A DNA stretch of 64,000 nucleotides from Gemmobacter caeruleus (GTDB lineage Bacteria; Pseudomonadota; Alphaproteobacteria; Rhodobacterales; Rhodobacteraceae): contig NZ_VKKX01000011.1 in assembly GCF_008271655.1 (NCBI RefSeq), positions 124,001 through 188,000 on the forward strand. The letters are read 5' to 3'. Each line of letters starts with the position of its first letter. Within the stretch, counting starts at the first letter, position 1. The notes below the pieces were generated by a model that was not told where the DNA came from, did no database searches, and worked only from the letters and a program-made list of their open reading frames with translations. Shown here piece after piece: positions 38,916 to 47,149 of the stretch. The position numbers were made by a program, and so were the translations under genes.

Positions 38916-39385
38916 CAGGCGATCTCGAAAATGGCGTCGATCTCTACCGCCACGCCCAGCGGCAGCGACGGGGCCGAGACGGCGGCGCGGGCATGGCGCC
39001 CGGCATCGCCCAGCACGGCGACCATCAGATCCGACGCGCCGTTGATGACCTTGGGCTGATCGACGAAATCGGGGGTGGAATTCACAAAGCCACCCAGTTT
39101 CACCAGCCGCACCACGCGGCCCAGATCGCCGTCACAGGCCTTTTTCACCTGCGACAACAACGAGATGGCGCAGGCCCGCGCGGCGGCGGCGCCCTGTTCC
39201 ACGGTCAGATCGGCGCCCAGCTTGCCCTTGATCGGGCCATTCGCATCGGCGCTGATCTGCCCCGAGACATGCACCAGATTGCCGGTGACGACAAAGCCCA
39301 CATAATTCGCGACGGGGCTGGGCGGATCGCTGAGCGTCACGCCAAGATCGGCTAGGCGGGCTTCGATGGCGGCGGTGTTCGACAT
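38915..39385 (-). CDS. RidA family protein (YjgF/YER057c/UK114)
   Basis: A 156-residue chorismate-mutase-like fold: VVTGNLVHVSGQISADANG, RACAISLLSQVKKACDGDL and VRLVKLGGFVNSTPDF, then HARAAVSAPSLPLGVAVEID. It has the conserved Arg in GRHARAAV, but the sequence follows the longer RidA subgroup. RidA proteins hydrolyse reactive enamine/imine intermediates; members of side subgroups have other or unknown roles. It is upstream of the GDPD gene. Confidence 0.9.
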   Translation of the reverse strand: MSNTAAIEARLADLGVTLSDPPSPVANYVGFVVTGNLVHVSGQISADANGPIKGKLGADLTVEQGAAAARACAISLLSQVKKACDGDLGRVVRLVKLGGFVNSTPDFVDQPKVINGASDLMVAVLGDAGRHARAAVSAPSLPLGVAVEIDAIFEIA

Positions 39386-39473
39386 GGCGGTCTCCTGTAA
39401 CGGTTCGGGGGCAGGCTAGCGGCAAGCGAAAGGGGCGGCAAGGCCGCCCCCGACGCCGCGCAGGCAAGTTGCG

Positions 39474-40907
39474 TCACTGTTCGCGGAAGGCGCGGTTGAA
39501 GTAATCCATGAAGGGCTTCACCAGATAGGCCAGCGGCGTGCGGTCGCCGGTGCGGATGAAGCTTTCGACCGGCATGCCCGGCAACAGGGTCTGGCCGCCC
39601 AGCTTGGTCAGCTCGCCCGGGTCGGGCACGATCTCGATCCGGTAATAGGGCGCCTGCGTGCGCTGATCGACCAGCGCATCGGCTGATACCACGGTGACAT
39701 GCCCGGTCAGTTCCGGCGTGGTGCGCGACGAAAAGGCCGAGAAATGCAGCTTGGCCTCCTGCCCGGGATAGACCTCATCGACATGGATCGGCGAGACCTG
39801 CGCGGCGATGACCAGCGGGCGATCCTGCGGGATCAGATACAGAACCGGGTCGGCGGGGCGGATCACCGACCGCGGTGTGGTGACCTGAAGCCCCAGCACC
39901 ACGCCCGAGACGGGGGCGCGGATCTCCAGCCGGGTGACCTGTTCGGTCAGCGCGCGGCGGCGTTCGGCCAGCTCAAGCTCCTGGCTGCCGATATCGCGCA
40001 ACTGGGTGTTCGCCTCTTCGCGATGCGCGGCGGCAAGGCGCAGCACCTCCAGATCAATCTCGGAGATGTTTTCCTCGGCCTGCGCGCGCGAGGCGGCAAG
40101 TTCGCCCACCTGACCTTCCAGCCGGGCGGCCTCGCGTTGCAGGGCCAGAACGCGGGTGGCCTGGGCCAGCCCCTTGTCCAGCAGGCTTTGCTGATCGGCC
40201 AGTTCCTTGTTGATCAGGTCAAGCTGCACCGTCAGCGCCTTGGCCTGCGCATCGACGCCCTGGATGCGGGATTCGATCTGGGCGCGGCGTTCGGCCATCT
40301 GCGCGGTCTGCTTGGCCAGCGTCTCGGCCCGGGCGGCAAAAAGATGCACCTGGCCTTCCATCTGTTCGGCGACCTCGGGCCGGGCCTTGGCGGTTTCCAC
40401 CAGTTCCGGCGGGAAGGTGATGCTGGTCTGGTCGTCGCGTTCGGCGGTCAGCCGGGCGCGGCGGGCCATCAGTTCGAACAACTGGCCCTCGACGATGGCC
40501 AGTTCCGACCGCCGGGTCGCCCCGTCCAGTTTGAGCAGCACATCGCCGGCCTTCACGGTCTGGCCTTCGGTGACGAAGATCGCCTCGACCACGCCGCCAT
40601 CGGGGTGCTGCACCACCTGGCGGTGGCTTTCCACCTCGATCTGACCCGAGGCGACAACGGCGCCGGCGATGTTGGAGGTCACGCTCCAGACCCCGAAACC
40701 GCCGATCAGCACCGCCATGGTGACATAGCCCATGAGGATATGGCGCCGGGCCGACCAGCCGCGCGGCTGGCTGGGCGGCGGGGGCTGCACCACGACGGGG
40801 GCGGGCCGGGTCAGTGCCTTGGTGCCGCTGTCGGTCGGGGCGGGCATTTTCGCGGCGGCTTCGGGCACGGGAAGCTGCGGATCGGGCTTGGCATTGGGTT
40901 CGGTCAT
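39474..40907 (-). CDS. HlyD-family periplasmic adaptor of type I secretion
   Basis: A 477-residue membrane fusion protein. A proline-rich cytoplasmic N-terminus (about 1-50) is followed by one membrane helix (ILMGYVTMAVLIGGFGVWSV). The biotinyl-like half is VASGQIEVESHRQVVQHPDG, then a long coiled coil (about 140-310) and the C-terminal beta barrel with LTKLGGQTLLPGMPVESFIRTGDR, the PrsE/HlyD signature. It links the ABC exporter to an outer-membrane TolC-like pore. It begins 46 bases after the ABC transporter gene. Confidence 0.94.
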   Translation of the reverse strand: MTEPNAKPDPQLPVPEAAAKMPAPTDSGTKALTRPAPVVVQPPPPSQPRGWSARRHILMGYVTMAVLIGGFGVWSVTSNIAGAVVASGQIEVESHRQVVQHPDGGVVEAIFVTEGQTVKAGDVLLKLDGATRRSELAIVEGQLFELMARRARLTAERDDQTSITFPPELVETAKARPEVAEQMEGQVHLFAARAETLAKQTAQMAERRAQIESRIQGVDAQAKALTVQLDLINKELADQQSLLDKGLAQATRVLALQREAARLEGQVGELAASRAQAEENISEIDLEVLRLAAAHREEANTQLRDIGSQELELAERRRALTEQVTRLEIRAPVSGVVLGLQVTTPRSVIRPADPVLYLIPQDRPLVIAAQVSPIHVDEVYPGQEAKLHFSAFSSRTTPELTGHVTVVSADALVDQRTQAPYYRIEIVPDPGELTKLGGQTLLPGMPVESFIRTGDRTPLAYLVKPFMDYFNRAFREQ

Positions 40908-40953
40908 CTCGGGCTCTCCGGTTCTGGGCGTGGCAGGGCTGAGGCGCGGGGCC

Positions 40954-42702
40954 TCAGGTCACGCCACCCGGTCCGGCGCTGCGGTTGATCTCGCCATGGT
41001 TCTTGACCATCTCGCGCAGCACCTGGTCGCGCGGGCCAAAGGCGCGGCGGGTGCCGTCCTCGATCACCAGCAGCAGGTCGCATTCCTGAATGGCGGCCGG
41101 GCGGTGCGCCATGATCAGGATGGCGCAGCCCGCGGCCTTCATCTGCTTGATCGCTTCGTTCAGCGCCACCGACCCCTCGTTGTCGAGGTTGGAATTCGGC
41201 TCGTCCAGCACGATGATCACCGGGTCGCCATAAAGCGCGCGCGCCAGGCCGATGCGCTGGATCTGACCGCCCGAGAGCCGCCCGCCAAGCGCGGAGACGC
41301 GGGTGTCATAGCCTTCGGGCAGGCGCAGGATCATGTCATGGGCGGCGGCCTTCTTGGCGGCCTCCACCACTTTCAGCCCGTCGGGGCTGCCTTGCAGACG
41401 GGCGATATTCTCGGCGATCGTGCCTTCGAACAGGGTCACGCGCTGCGGCAGATAGCCGACATAGCTGCCCAGCACATCCGGGTCGTATTGATCGAGCGAG
41501 GCGCCATCCAGCCGCACCTTGCCCCCCGCGGGTTTCCAGGCGCCGATCAGCGCCCGCGCCAGCGTGGATTTGCCCGATCCCGACGGCCCGATGACGCCAA
41601 GCGCCTGGCCCGGTTGCAGCACGAAATTCACCATGCGCAGCGTGGCATAGCTTTCGCCCGGCGGCACCACGGTCAGGTTCTGCGCCTCAAGCAGCGCGCG
41701 GGGGCGGGGCAGGGCGGTGCGCCCGCCCTCGACCGGCACGCGGGAATAAAGTTCCGACAGGCGATGCCAGGCTTCTTGCGCGCGCTGCACCACCGCCCAT
41801 TGCGTCACTGCGGTTTCGATCGGCGACAGGGCGCGCCCCATCAGGATCGACCCGGCGATCATCGCGCCCGAGGACAGTTCGCCCTTCAGCACCAGCCAGG
41901 CGGCAAGGCCGAGCATGGCCGATTGCAGGAATTGCCGGAAGGTCTTGGTCAGCGTCGAATAGCCGCCGCCCAGATCGGCCGCCGCGATGCTTTCGGTCAG
42001 CGAAGCCTCGCGCGCCTTCTGCCAGCGGCTGAACCCGGCCTCGCGCATGCCCAGGGCCTGCACCACCTCGGATTCCGCCTTCAGCGTGTCGGCGATGCGT
42101 TCGGCCTGCATCGTGGTGCTGTTGGCGCGTTGCAGCGGCACCTTGGTCGCGCGCTGGTTCAGCACCGTCACCGCGACCAGAATGATGCCGCCGGCAATCG
42201 ACAGCCAGCCCATCATCGGGTGAAAGATGAAGATCGCGCCCAGAAAGAGCGGCACCCACGGAATGTCGAACACCGCCAGCAACACCGGCGAGGCCCAGAG
42301 CCGCTGTATCGATTCCAGATCGCGCTGCGCGGCGGCGGCGGCGGGATCCGAAGGCGCAACCTGTGCGCGTTTCAGCGCCGCCTCAAAGGTGCGCCGGTCC
42401 AGCCGGGCTTGAAATGCCGCGCCCACCCGCGCCATGACGCGGCCGCGGACGTGATCGAGAATGCCCATGATCAGGAACAGGAAGATGATCAGCGCGGTCA
42501 GCGCGAACAGCGTCGGTTCCGACCGCGACCCCAGCACCCGGTCATAGACCTGAAGCATGTAAAGCGGCCCGGTCAGCATCAGCAGGTTCACCACCACGCT
42601 GAACAGAAAGACCGAGAACAGCAGCCCGTTCGCCTCGCGTCGCGCCGCGCGCAATTCGGTCAGGCCCGGCGTCACGTTCAGGCCGATTTCGTTGCGGCTC
42701 AT
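40954..42702 (-). CDS. Type I secretion ABC transporter (PrtD/PrsD type)
   Basis: A 582-residue fused permease/ATPase. The membrane domain has about six helices in the first 310 residues (LLFSVFLFSVVVNLLMLTGP, ALTALIIFLFLIMGILDHV). The ATPase has Walker A GPSGSGKSTLARAL, signature LSGGQIQRIGLARAL and Walker B VIIVLDEPNSNLD. There is no N-terminal C39 peptidase-like domain, so it fits the PrtD group that exports RTX or Hint-type proteins without leader cleavage. No substrate gene adjoins it. The divergent neighbour is mlaA. Confidence 0.94.
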   Translation of the reverse strand: MSRNEIGLNVTPGLTELRAARREANGLLFSVFLFSVVVNLLMLTGPLYMLQVYDRVLGSRSEPTLFALTALIIFLFLIMGILDHVRGRVMARVGAAFQARLDRRTFEAALKRAQVAPSDPAAAAAQRDLESIQRLWASPVLLAVFDIPWVPLFLGAIFIFHPMMGWLSIAGGIILVAVTVLNQRATKVPLQRANSTTMQAERIADTLKAESEVVQALGMREAGFSRWQKAREASLTESIAAADLGGGYSTLTKTFRQFLQSAMLGLAAWLVLKGELSSGAMIAGSILMGRALSPIETAVTQWAVVQRAQEAWHRLSELYSRVPVEGGRTALPRPRALLEAQNLTVVPPGESYATLRMVNFVLQPGQALGVIGPSGSGKSTLARALIGAWKPAGGKVRLDGASLDQYDPDVLGSYVGYLPQRVTLFEGTIAENIARLQGSPDGLKVVEAAKKAAAHDMILRLPEGYDTRVSALGGRLSGGQIQRIGLARALYGDPVIIVLDEPNSNLDNEGSVALNEAIKQMKAAGCAILIMAHRPAAIQECDLLLVIEDGTRRAFGPRDQVLREMVKNHGEINRSAGPGGVT

Positions 42703-42831
42703 TTCTGCTCTCTCCTCGGATGCCCGTTTGGCGGGCTTTGTCGGCTTGATACCGCTTTCGTCACTGCAATGTCACGGTCTTGAATTGTCATGGGCGGCCT
42801 GACCGCTTAAGGCTTGCACTCTGGCCTGTCT

Positions 42832-42845
42832 CGCTATGGATAGCG
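42832..42845. promoter_or_regulatory. Inverted repeat at the mlaA promoter region
   Basis: CGCTAT-GG-ATAGCG is a perfect 14-base inverted repeat, 33 bases before the mlaA start. TTGCAC lies about 15 bases upstream of TATGGA, which overlaps the repeat, so it may cover a -10 region. It is weak evidence for an operator. Confidence 0.35.
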
Positions 42846-42877
42846 CCGGAGATCGCAAGTCAGTAGGCGGCAGGACG

Positions 42878-43642
42878 ATGGCGTTTCCATTGAATTCAGC
42901 ATTGTTGCAAAATTATGGCAAATTGGCGGGTGTTTCCGTCCTCGCGCTCGGGGTGCTGGGCGCCTGTGCCGCACCGCCCCCGCCTGCACAGCCCAATGAC
43001 CCCTACGAGCAGACGAACCGTGTGATGCACAAGGTCAATCTGGGCTTCGACCGGATGCTGGTGCGGCCGGGGGCCAAGGCCTATGGCGCCATTCTGCCGC
43101 GGCCGGTCAAGACGGGGGTCGCGAATTTCGCCACCAACCTCGATCTGCCCGGCGATATGGTGAACGGCCTTTTGCAAGGCAATATCAACGGCTTCGGGCG
43201 GAACTTCTTCCGCTTTGCCATCAACTCCACGCTGGGGGTGGGCGGCCTGTTCGACCCGGCGAAGTCCTTTGGGCTGGATCAGGACAAGACCGATTTCGGC
43301 CAGACCCTGCACGTCTGGGGCGTGGGCGAGGGGCCCTATGTCGAATTGCCGGGAATCGGGCCTTCGACCGTGCGCGACGTGATCGGCACCGCGGTCGATA
43401 TCGCGGCCAACCCGGTCAGCCTGGCGCTGCCGACGCCCGAGAGCTATTACGCCACTGTTGCCAAGGTGGGATCAAAACTTGGTGATCGGGACCGCTATTC
43501 CGAAACCATCGACTCCGTCCTATATGATAGCGCCGACAGCTATGCGCAGACGCGACTGCTCTATCTCCAGAACCGCCGGTTCGAGCTGGGGCAGACCGAG
43601 GCGGGTGGCGAGGACAGCTTCATCGACCCCTATGAGGAGTGA
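42878..43642 (+). CDS. mlaA: MlaA (VacJ) lipoprotein
   Basis: A 254-residue lipoprotein with lipobox LGAC ending at Cys30 (VLALGVLGACAAPPPP). The MlaA fold is given by NDPYEQTNRVMHKVNLGFDR, FRFAINSTLGVGGLFDPA, FGQTLHVWGVGEGPYVELP and GPSTVRDVIG. MlaA forms a ring in the inner leaflet of the outer membrane and removes mislocalised phospholipids, passing them to MlaC. I chose the ATG at 42878, which begins the lipoprotein signal; an upstream ATG at 42836 is less likely. mlaC follows seven bases downstream; the inner-membrane MlaFEDB complex is not here. Confidence 0.94.
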   Translation: MAFPLNSALLQNYGKLAGVSVLALGVLGACAAPPPPAQPNDPYEQTNRVMHKVNLGFDRMLVRPGAKAYGAILPRPVKTGVANFATNLDLPGDMVNGLLQGNINGFGRNFFRFAINSTLGVGGLFDPAKSFGLDQDKTDFGQTLHVWGVGEGPYVELPGIGPSTVRDVIGTAVDIAANPVSLALPTPESYYATVAKVGSKLGDRDRYSETIDSVLYDSADSYAQTRLLYLQNRRFELGQTEAGGEDSFIDPYEE

Positions 43643-43649
43643 CGGTTAC

Positions 43650-44249
43650 ATGTTCCAGATTTCCCGCCGGACCTTCGGGGCCACGCTGTTGGCCGGTGCC
43701 GCCGCCACCACCCTGCCGCGCGGCGCGCAGGCGCTTGACCTCAATTCGGCCCGGGCGCTGATCGACCGCGCCATCGGTGAGGTCAATTCGGTGATCAATT
43801 CGGGCAAGTCCGAAAAGGCGATGTATGGCGATTTCGAGCGGATCTTCGCGAAATACGCCGATGTCGCGGCCATTGCGCGTTCGGCGCTGGGCCCGGCGGC
43901 CCGCACCGCCAGCGCGGCGCAGATGAAGACCTTCACCAAGACCTATCAGGCCTATATCAGCCGCAAATACGGCCGCCGTTTCCGCGAATTCATCGGTGGC
44001 AAGATCGAGGTCGTGGATGCCAAGCCGCTGAAAAGCTATTTCGAGGTGATCTCGGTCGCGCATCTTCAGGGCGAGTCGCCCTTTGACCTGCGCTGGCATG
44101 TGTCGAACAAGTCGGGGCGCGACCTGTTCTTCAACATCATCATCGAAGGCGTCAACATGCTGGCATCGGAGCGCGAGGAAATCGGCGCCATGCTCAAGCA
44201 GCAAAAGGGCGACATCAACGCCCTGATCGGCGCGCTGGCCTCCGCCTGA
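43650..44249 (+). CDS. mlaC: MlaC-like phospholipid-binding periplasmic protein
   Basis: A 199-residue protein with a signal peptide that includes SRRTF (twin-arginine-like) and a cut near ..RGAQA|LD. The Ttg2D/MlaC pattern is FERIFAKYADVAAIARSALG, then TFTKTYQAYISRKYGRRFRE and DLRWHVSNKSGRDLFFNIII, followed by EGVNMLASEREEIGAML. MlaC ferries phospholipids between MlaA and the inner-membrane MlaFEDB complex. GAGGAG at 43634-43639 supports the start. The possible Tat export, if real, would be unusual for MlaC. Confidence 0.9.
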   Translation: MFQISRRTFGATLLAGAAATTLPRGAQALDLNSARALIDRAIGEVNSVINSGKSEKAMYGDFERIFAKYADVAAIARSALGPAARTASAAQMKTFTKTYQAYISRKYGRRFREFIGGKIEVVDAKPLKSYFEVISVAHLQGESPFDLRWHVSNKSGRDLFFNIIIEGVNMLASEREEIGAMLKQQKGDINALIGALASA

Positions 44250-44263
44250 CACCGCCTCAGCGG

Positions 44264-44286
44264 GCGGCGCGCCCCGTGCGCGCCGC
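44264..44286. terminator. Hairpin between convergent mlaC and response-regulator genes
   Basis: GCGGCGCGC (44264-44272), loop CCCGT, GCGCGCCGC (44278-44286): a perfect nine-pair GC stem in the 44-base gap between stop codons. No T-run. Confidence 0.55.
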
Positions 44287-44293
44287 ATCCGGC

Positions 44294-44995
44294 CTATTGC
44301 CAGACCACATCCCCCAGAAAGATATAGCCCGCGCCATAGATCGTCTTGATCAGGGTCGGGTTCTTCGGATCCTCGCCCAGTTTGGTGCGTAACCGCGAGA
44401 TGCGCACATCCATCGCGCGGTCGAAACTCTCCCCCGCCACGCCACCCAGCGATTCCTGCATCTGCGCACGCGAGATCAGCCGGCGCGGGCTTTCCAGGAA
44501 CAGGCGCAGCACCTCGCCCTCGGCATGGCTGAAGGCCACCTCGGCGCCGTCGTCTGAGACCAGCGGATAGCGGTCGAAATGCGCGGTCCAGCCGTTGAAG
44601 CGCGCGGTCTGCCCGCCGCGTTCGGGCTCTGACCGGGTCTTGCGCAGGCGGACGCGGACGCGGGCCACGACCTCGGCCGGGTCGAAGGGTTTGATAATGT
44701 AGTCATCGGCGCCCAGTTCCAGCCCGGTCACCCGGTCCTGCACCTGCGCGCGCCCCGAGATGATGATGATCGCCGCCCCCGATTCCAGTGCCAGCCGATG
44801 CACCAGCGCCAGCCCGTCGCGGTCGGGCAGACCCAGATCGACAAGGCAGACATCGGGCGTCATCCGTTTCAGCGCGGCCTCGAATTCGGTGGCGCGGCCA
44901 TGGGTGGTGACCTTGAACCCCGCCTCCTCCAGCGCGTCGGCCAACATGCGGCGGATCTCGGGTTCGTCGTCCAGGATGGCGATATGGGCGGTCAT
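44294..44995 (-). CDS. OmpR-family response regulator
   Basis: A 233-residue regulator. The receiver domain (1-120) has DDEP at residues 9-12, phospho-acceptor Asp53 in LVDLGLPDRDG and the conserved Lys in DDYIIKPFDPAE. The winged-helix DNA-binding domain (about 135-230) has FSHAEGEVLRLFLESPRRLI and RAMDVRISRLRTKLGEDP. It overlaps the kinase stop by four bases (ATGA), so the two are a cognate pair. It is the likely regulator of the divergent ligase/importer operon; this is inferred from position. Confidence 0.93.
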   Translation of the reverse strand: MTAHIAILDDEPEIRRMLADALEEAGFKVTTHGRATEFEAALKRMTPDVCLVDLGLPDRDGLALVHRLALESGAAIIIISGRAQVQDRVTGLELGADDYIIKPFDPAEVVARVRVRLRKTRSEPERGGQTARFNGWTAHFDRYPLVSDDGAEVAFSHAEGEVLRLFLESPRRLISRAQMQESLGGVAGESFDRAMDVRISRLRTKLGEDPKNPTLIKTIYGAGYIFLGDVVWQ

Positions 44996-46932
44996 GCGGG
45001 AGTTCCTGTAGAGGGACCGCCAACGGGGGCGGCGGCGATGGCGGCGGCCAGGGCGACGGCGTCAAAGGGTTTGCCGAGCACCGGCACCGGCGCGCCGGCG
45101 CGGCGAGGGTCGCCGGGGGGCAGCGCGCTCATCAGCAAGAGCCGCGCGGGATGGCCCTCGGCGATCAGCCGTTCGACCAGCGCGACACCGCTTTCGGCGC
45201 CAAGCTGGATATCCGACAGCACAAGCCCGATCCCCGGCACGCCGGTCAGCATCGCCGCCTCGGTCGCGCTGGCGGCCTCGATCACCGCATGACCCAGGCT
45301 GCGCAACAGGTCGCGCACCGCCTCGCGGATATCGGCGTCATCCTCGACCAGAAGCGCCACCAGCGGCGTCTGCGCTTCGGCCACCGGGCGATAGGGCAGG
45401 CGGAGCGAGACGGTCGCCCCGCCGCCCTCGCGATTGATCAGCCGGACCGACCCCCCGGCGAGCGAGACCTGATCATAGACCATCGACAGGCCGAGGCCCG
45501 ACCCCTCGCCGCCCTTGGTGGTAAAGAACGGGTCCAGCGCATGTTCCAGCGCCTCGGGGGAAAAGCCGGGGCCGTCATCCTCGACCCTTATCTCGATCCA
45601 GGTGTCGCGCAGGCTGCGGGCGCAGATGCGGATCAGACCGCCCGCCGCCGCCATCGCGTCGCGTGCGTTCAGGATCAGGTTCAGCAGCGCATCCTGCAAG
45701 GCGCCGGCATCCAGCATCAGGCGCGGCAGCGGCCCGCCCAGATGCACCTCCAGCCGGGTTTGCGGCGGCAGGGTGGGCGTGGCCAGCAGGCGCAGGTCAT
45801 CAAGCAGTGCCGGCAGGTCGGTCGGCCCCAGCTTGAGCGAGGGCCGCCCCGAGACCGAGGCGATACGATCCAGCAAGACCCCGCCGCGCCGCGCCGCCGC
45901 CAGCGTGCCCGTGACCAGCGCGCGGGCATCGTCGGGCAGCGCCAGCCGCTCCATCCGGCTTTGCAGCCCCATGATGATGGTCAGCAGATTGGCAAAATCA
46001 TGCGCCACGCCCGAGGTCAGCTGCACCGCCAGTTCGCGCTTGCGGGTCTGGGTCAGGGCGGCACGGGCCTGCGCCTCGGCGGTCACATCCATCGACAGGA
46101 TATAGACGCCGTTCACCGGCCCCTCGCCCAGCCGGTCGGGGGTGAAGGCCGCGCGGATGCGGCGGCCGGTCTCGTCATCGGAAAATTCGAAAACCGATGC
46201 CTCGCCCGCCAGGGCCTTGTCGAGATAGGGCTGGATGCGGGCGAAATTCGCCTCGCCCAGGGCCTCGCGTCCGGTCAGGCCGATGATTTCGGAGGGGCGG
46301 CCCGGCATCACCGCGCCCAGGCGGCGGTTGGAATAGCTGTAGCGCAGGTTGCGATCCACATGCGCGATATGGGCCGGCATCATCTCGGTCGTCAGGCGGA
46401 TGCGGGCCTCCATATCGGCCAGATCGCGCCGCGCCGCCTCCAGCCGGGTATTGGTCGAGGCCAGCGCCCGGTTGGCTTGGGCCAGCCGCTCGGCCTTGGC
46501 CAGAACCTCGTCCGAGAGTTCGGCCGAACGGTCGCGCAGCATGCGTTCCTGAACCTTGACCTCGGTGATGTCGGTATAGACCGTGACCCAGCCGCCCTGC
46601 GGCAGGGGGGCGCCTTCGACCGAGATCCAGCGCCCGCCCGGTCGCTCGCGTTCCATGTAATGCGGCAGGAAGGTGCGGGCGGCGCGCACCCGTGCCTGCA
46701 CGGCCGCGTCGGGGTCTTCGACCGGGCCATATTCGCCGCGCTGCACCAGGTATTGAATGGTCTCCTCGAAACCCGCGCCGGGGGTCACCAGATGTTCGGG
46801 CAGGGCAAACATTTCCTGAAACCGCCGGTTCCACACCACCAGCCGCAGGTCGCGGTCATAGATCGACAACGCCTGCTGGATCAGGTTCAGCCCCGCCCGC
46901 ATCATGCCGGCCTGTTCGTCCTCGCTTGCCAT
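44992..46932 (-). CDS. Soluble PAS-containing hybrid histidine kinase
   Basis: A 646-residue protein without membrane helix. An N-terminal PAS_7-type domain (about 12-125, LVVWNRRFQEMFALPEHLV) is followed by a coiled coil (about 125-175) and a second PAS domain (178-285). The H-box is SGVAHDFANLL with His311. The ATPase domain has LILNARDAMAAAG, VEDDGPGF and GEGSGLGLSM, and a receiver domain sits at about 525-640 with Asp in LVLSDIQLG. This layout resembles the cytoplasmic part of CrbS-type kinases that regulate acetyl-CoA synthetase genes, but the transporter-like input domain of CrbS is missing. It probably senses an internal signal. It is divergent from the ligase gene (217 bases between starts). 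Confidence 0.9.
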   Translation of the reverse strand: MASEDEQAGMMRAGLNLIQQALSIYDRDLRLVVWNRRFQEMFALPEHLVTPGAGFEETIQYLVQRGEYGPVEDPDAAVQARVRAARTFLPHYMERERPGGRWISVEGAPLPQGGWVTVYTDITEVKVQERMLRDRSAELSDEVLAKAERLAQANRALASTNTRLEAARRDLADMEARIRLTTEMMPAHIAHVDRNLRYSYSNRRLGAVMPGRPSEIIGLTGREALGEANFARIQPYLDKALAGEASVFEFSDDETGRRIRAAFTPDRLGEGPVNGVYILSMDVTAEAQARAALTQTRKRELAVQLTSGVAHDFANLLTIIMGLQSRMERLALPDDARALVTGTLAAARRGGVLLDRIASVSGRPSLKLGPTDLPALLDDLRLLATPTLPPQTRLEVHLGGPLPRLMLDAGALQDALLNLILNARDAMAAAGGLIRICARSLRDTWIEIRVEDDGPGFSPEALEHALDPFFTTKGGEGSGLGLSMVYDQVSLAGGSVRLINREGGGATVSLRLPYRPVAEAQTPLVALLVEDDADIREAVRDLLRSLGHAVIEAASATEAAMLTGVPGIGLVLSDIQLGAESGVALVERLIAEGHPARLLLMSALPPGDPRRAGAPVPVLGKPFDAVALAAAIAAAPVGGPSTGTPA

Positions 46933-46996
46933 TCGTCCCTCCGCCGGACATGGCTAACACCCTGCCGCCGCCGCCGGAAAGAGGGAAATCGGCGCT

Positions 46997-47033
46997 GTTA
47001 CAATTCGCAAGGTTTGCGAAAAAGTCGCGTAAC
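46997..47033. promoter_or_regulatory. Nested inverted repeats between the kinase and ligase operons
   Basis: The inner perfect repeat is TTCGCAA (47004-47010), spacer GGT, TTGCGAA (47014-47020). The outer pair is GTTAC (46997-47001) and GTAAC (47029-47033). The AT-rich, symmetric 37-base block lies centrally in the divergent promoter region. It is the best operator candidate for control of both operons, by the OmpR-type regulator or by another factor. The half-site resembles the TTTGCAAA-type boxes I recall for short-chain fatty-acyl-CoA regulators (ScfR/PccR/RamB group). That link is from memory and unverified. Confidence 0.55.
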
Positions 47034-47149
47034 CATTGGCGGCAAATCTGCACCCGTCCCCAGGGCGCGCGGCAGATTCGCCCGGGGATACAGCCCTTGA
47101 GGAGAGGGGGCGCCCGGCACGACATGCCGGGCCAGAGGGAGGAACATCT

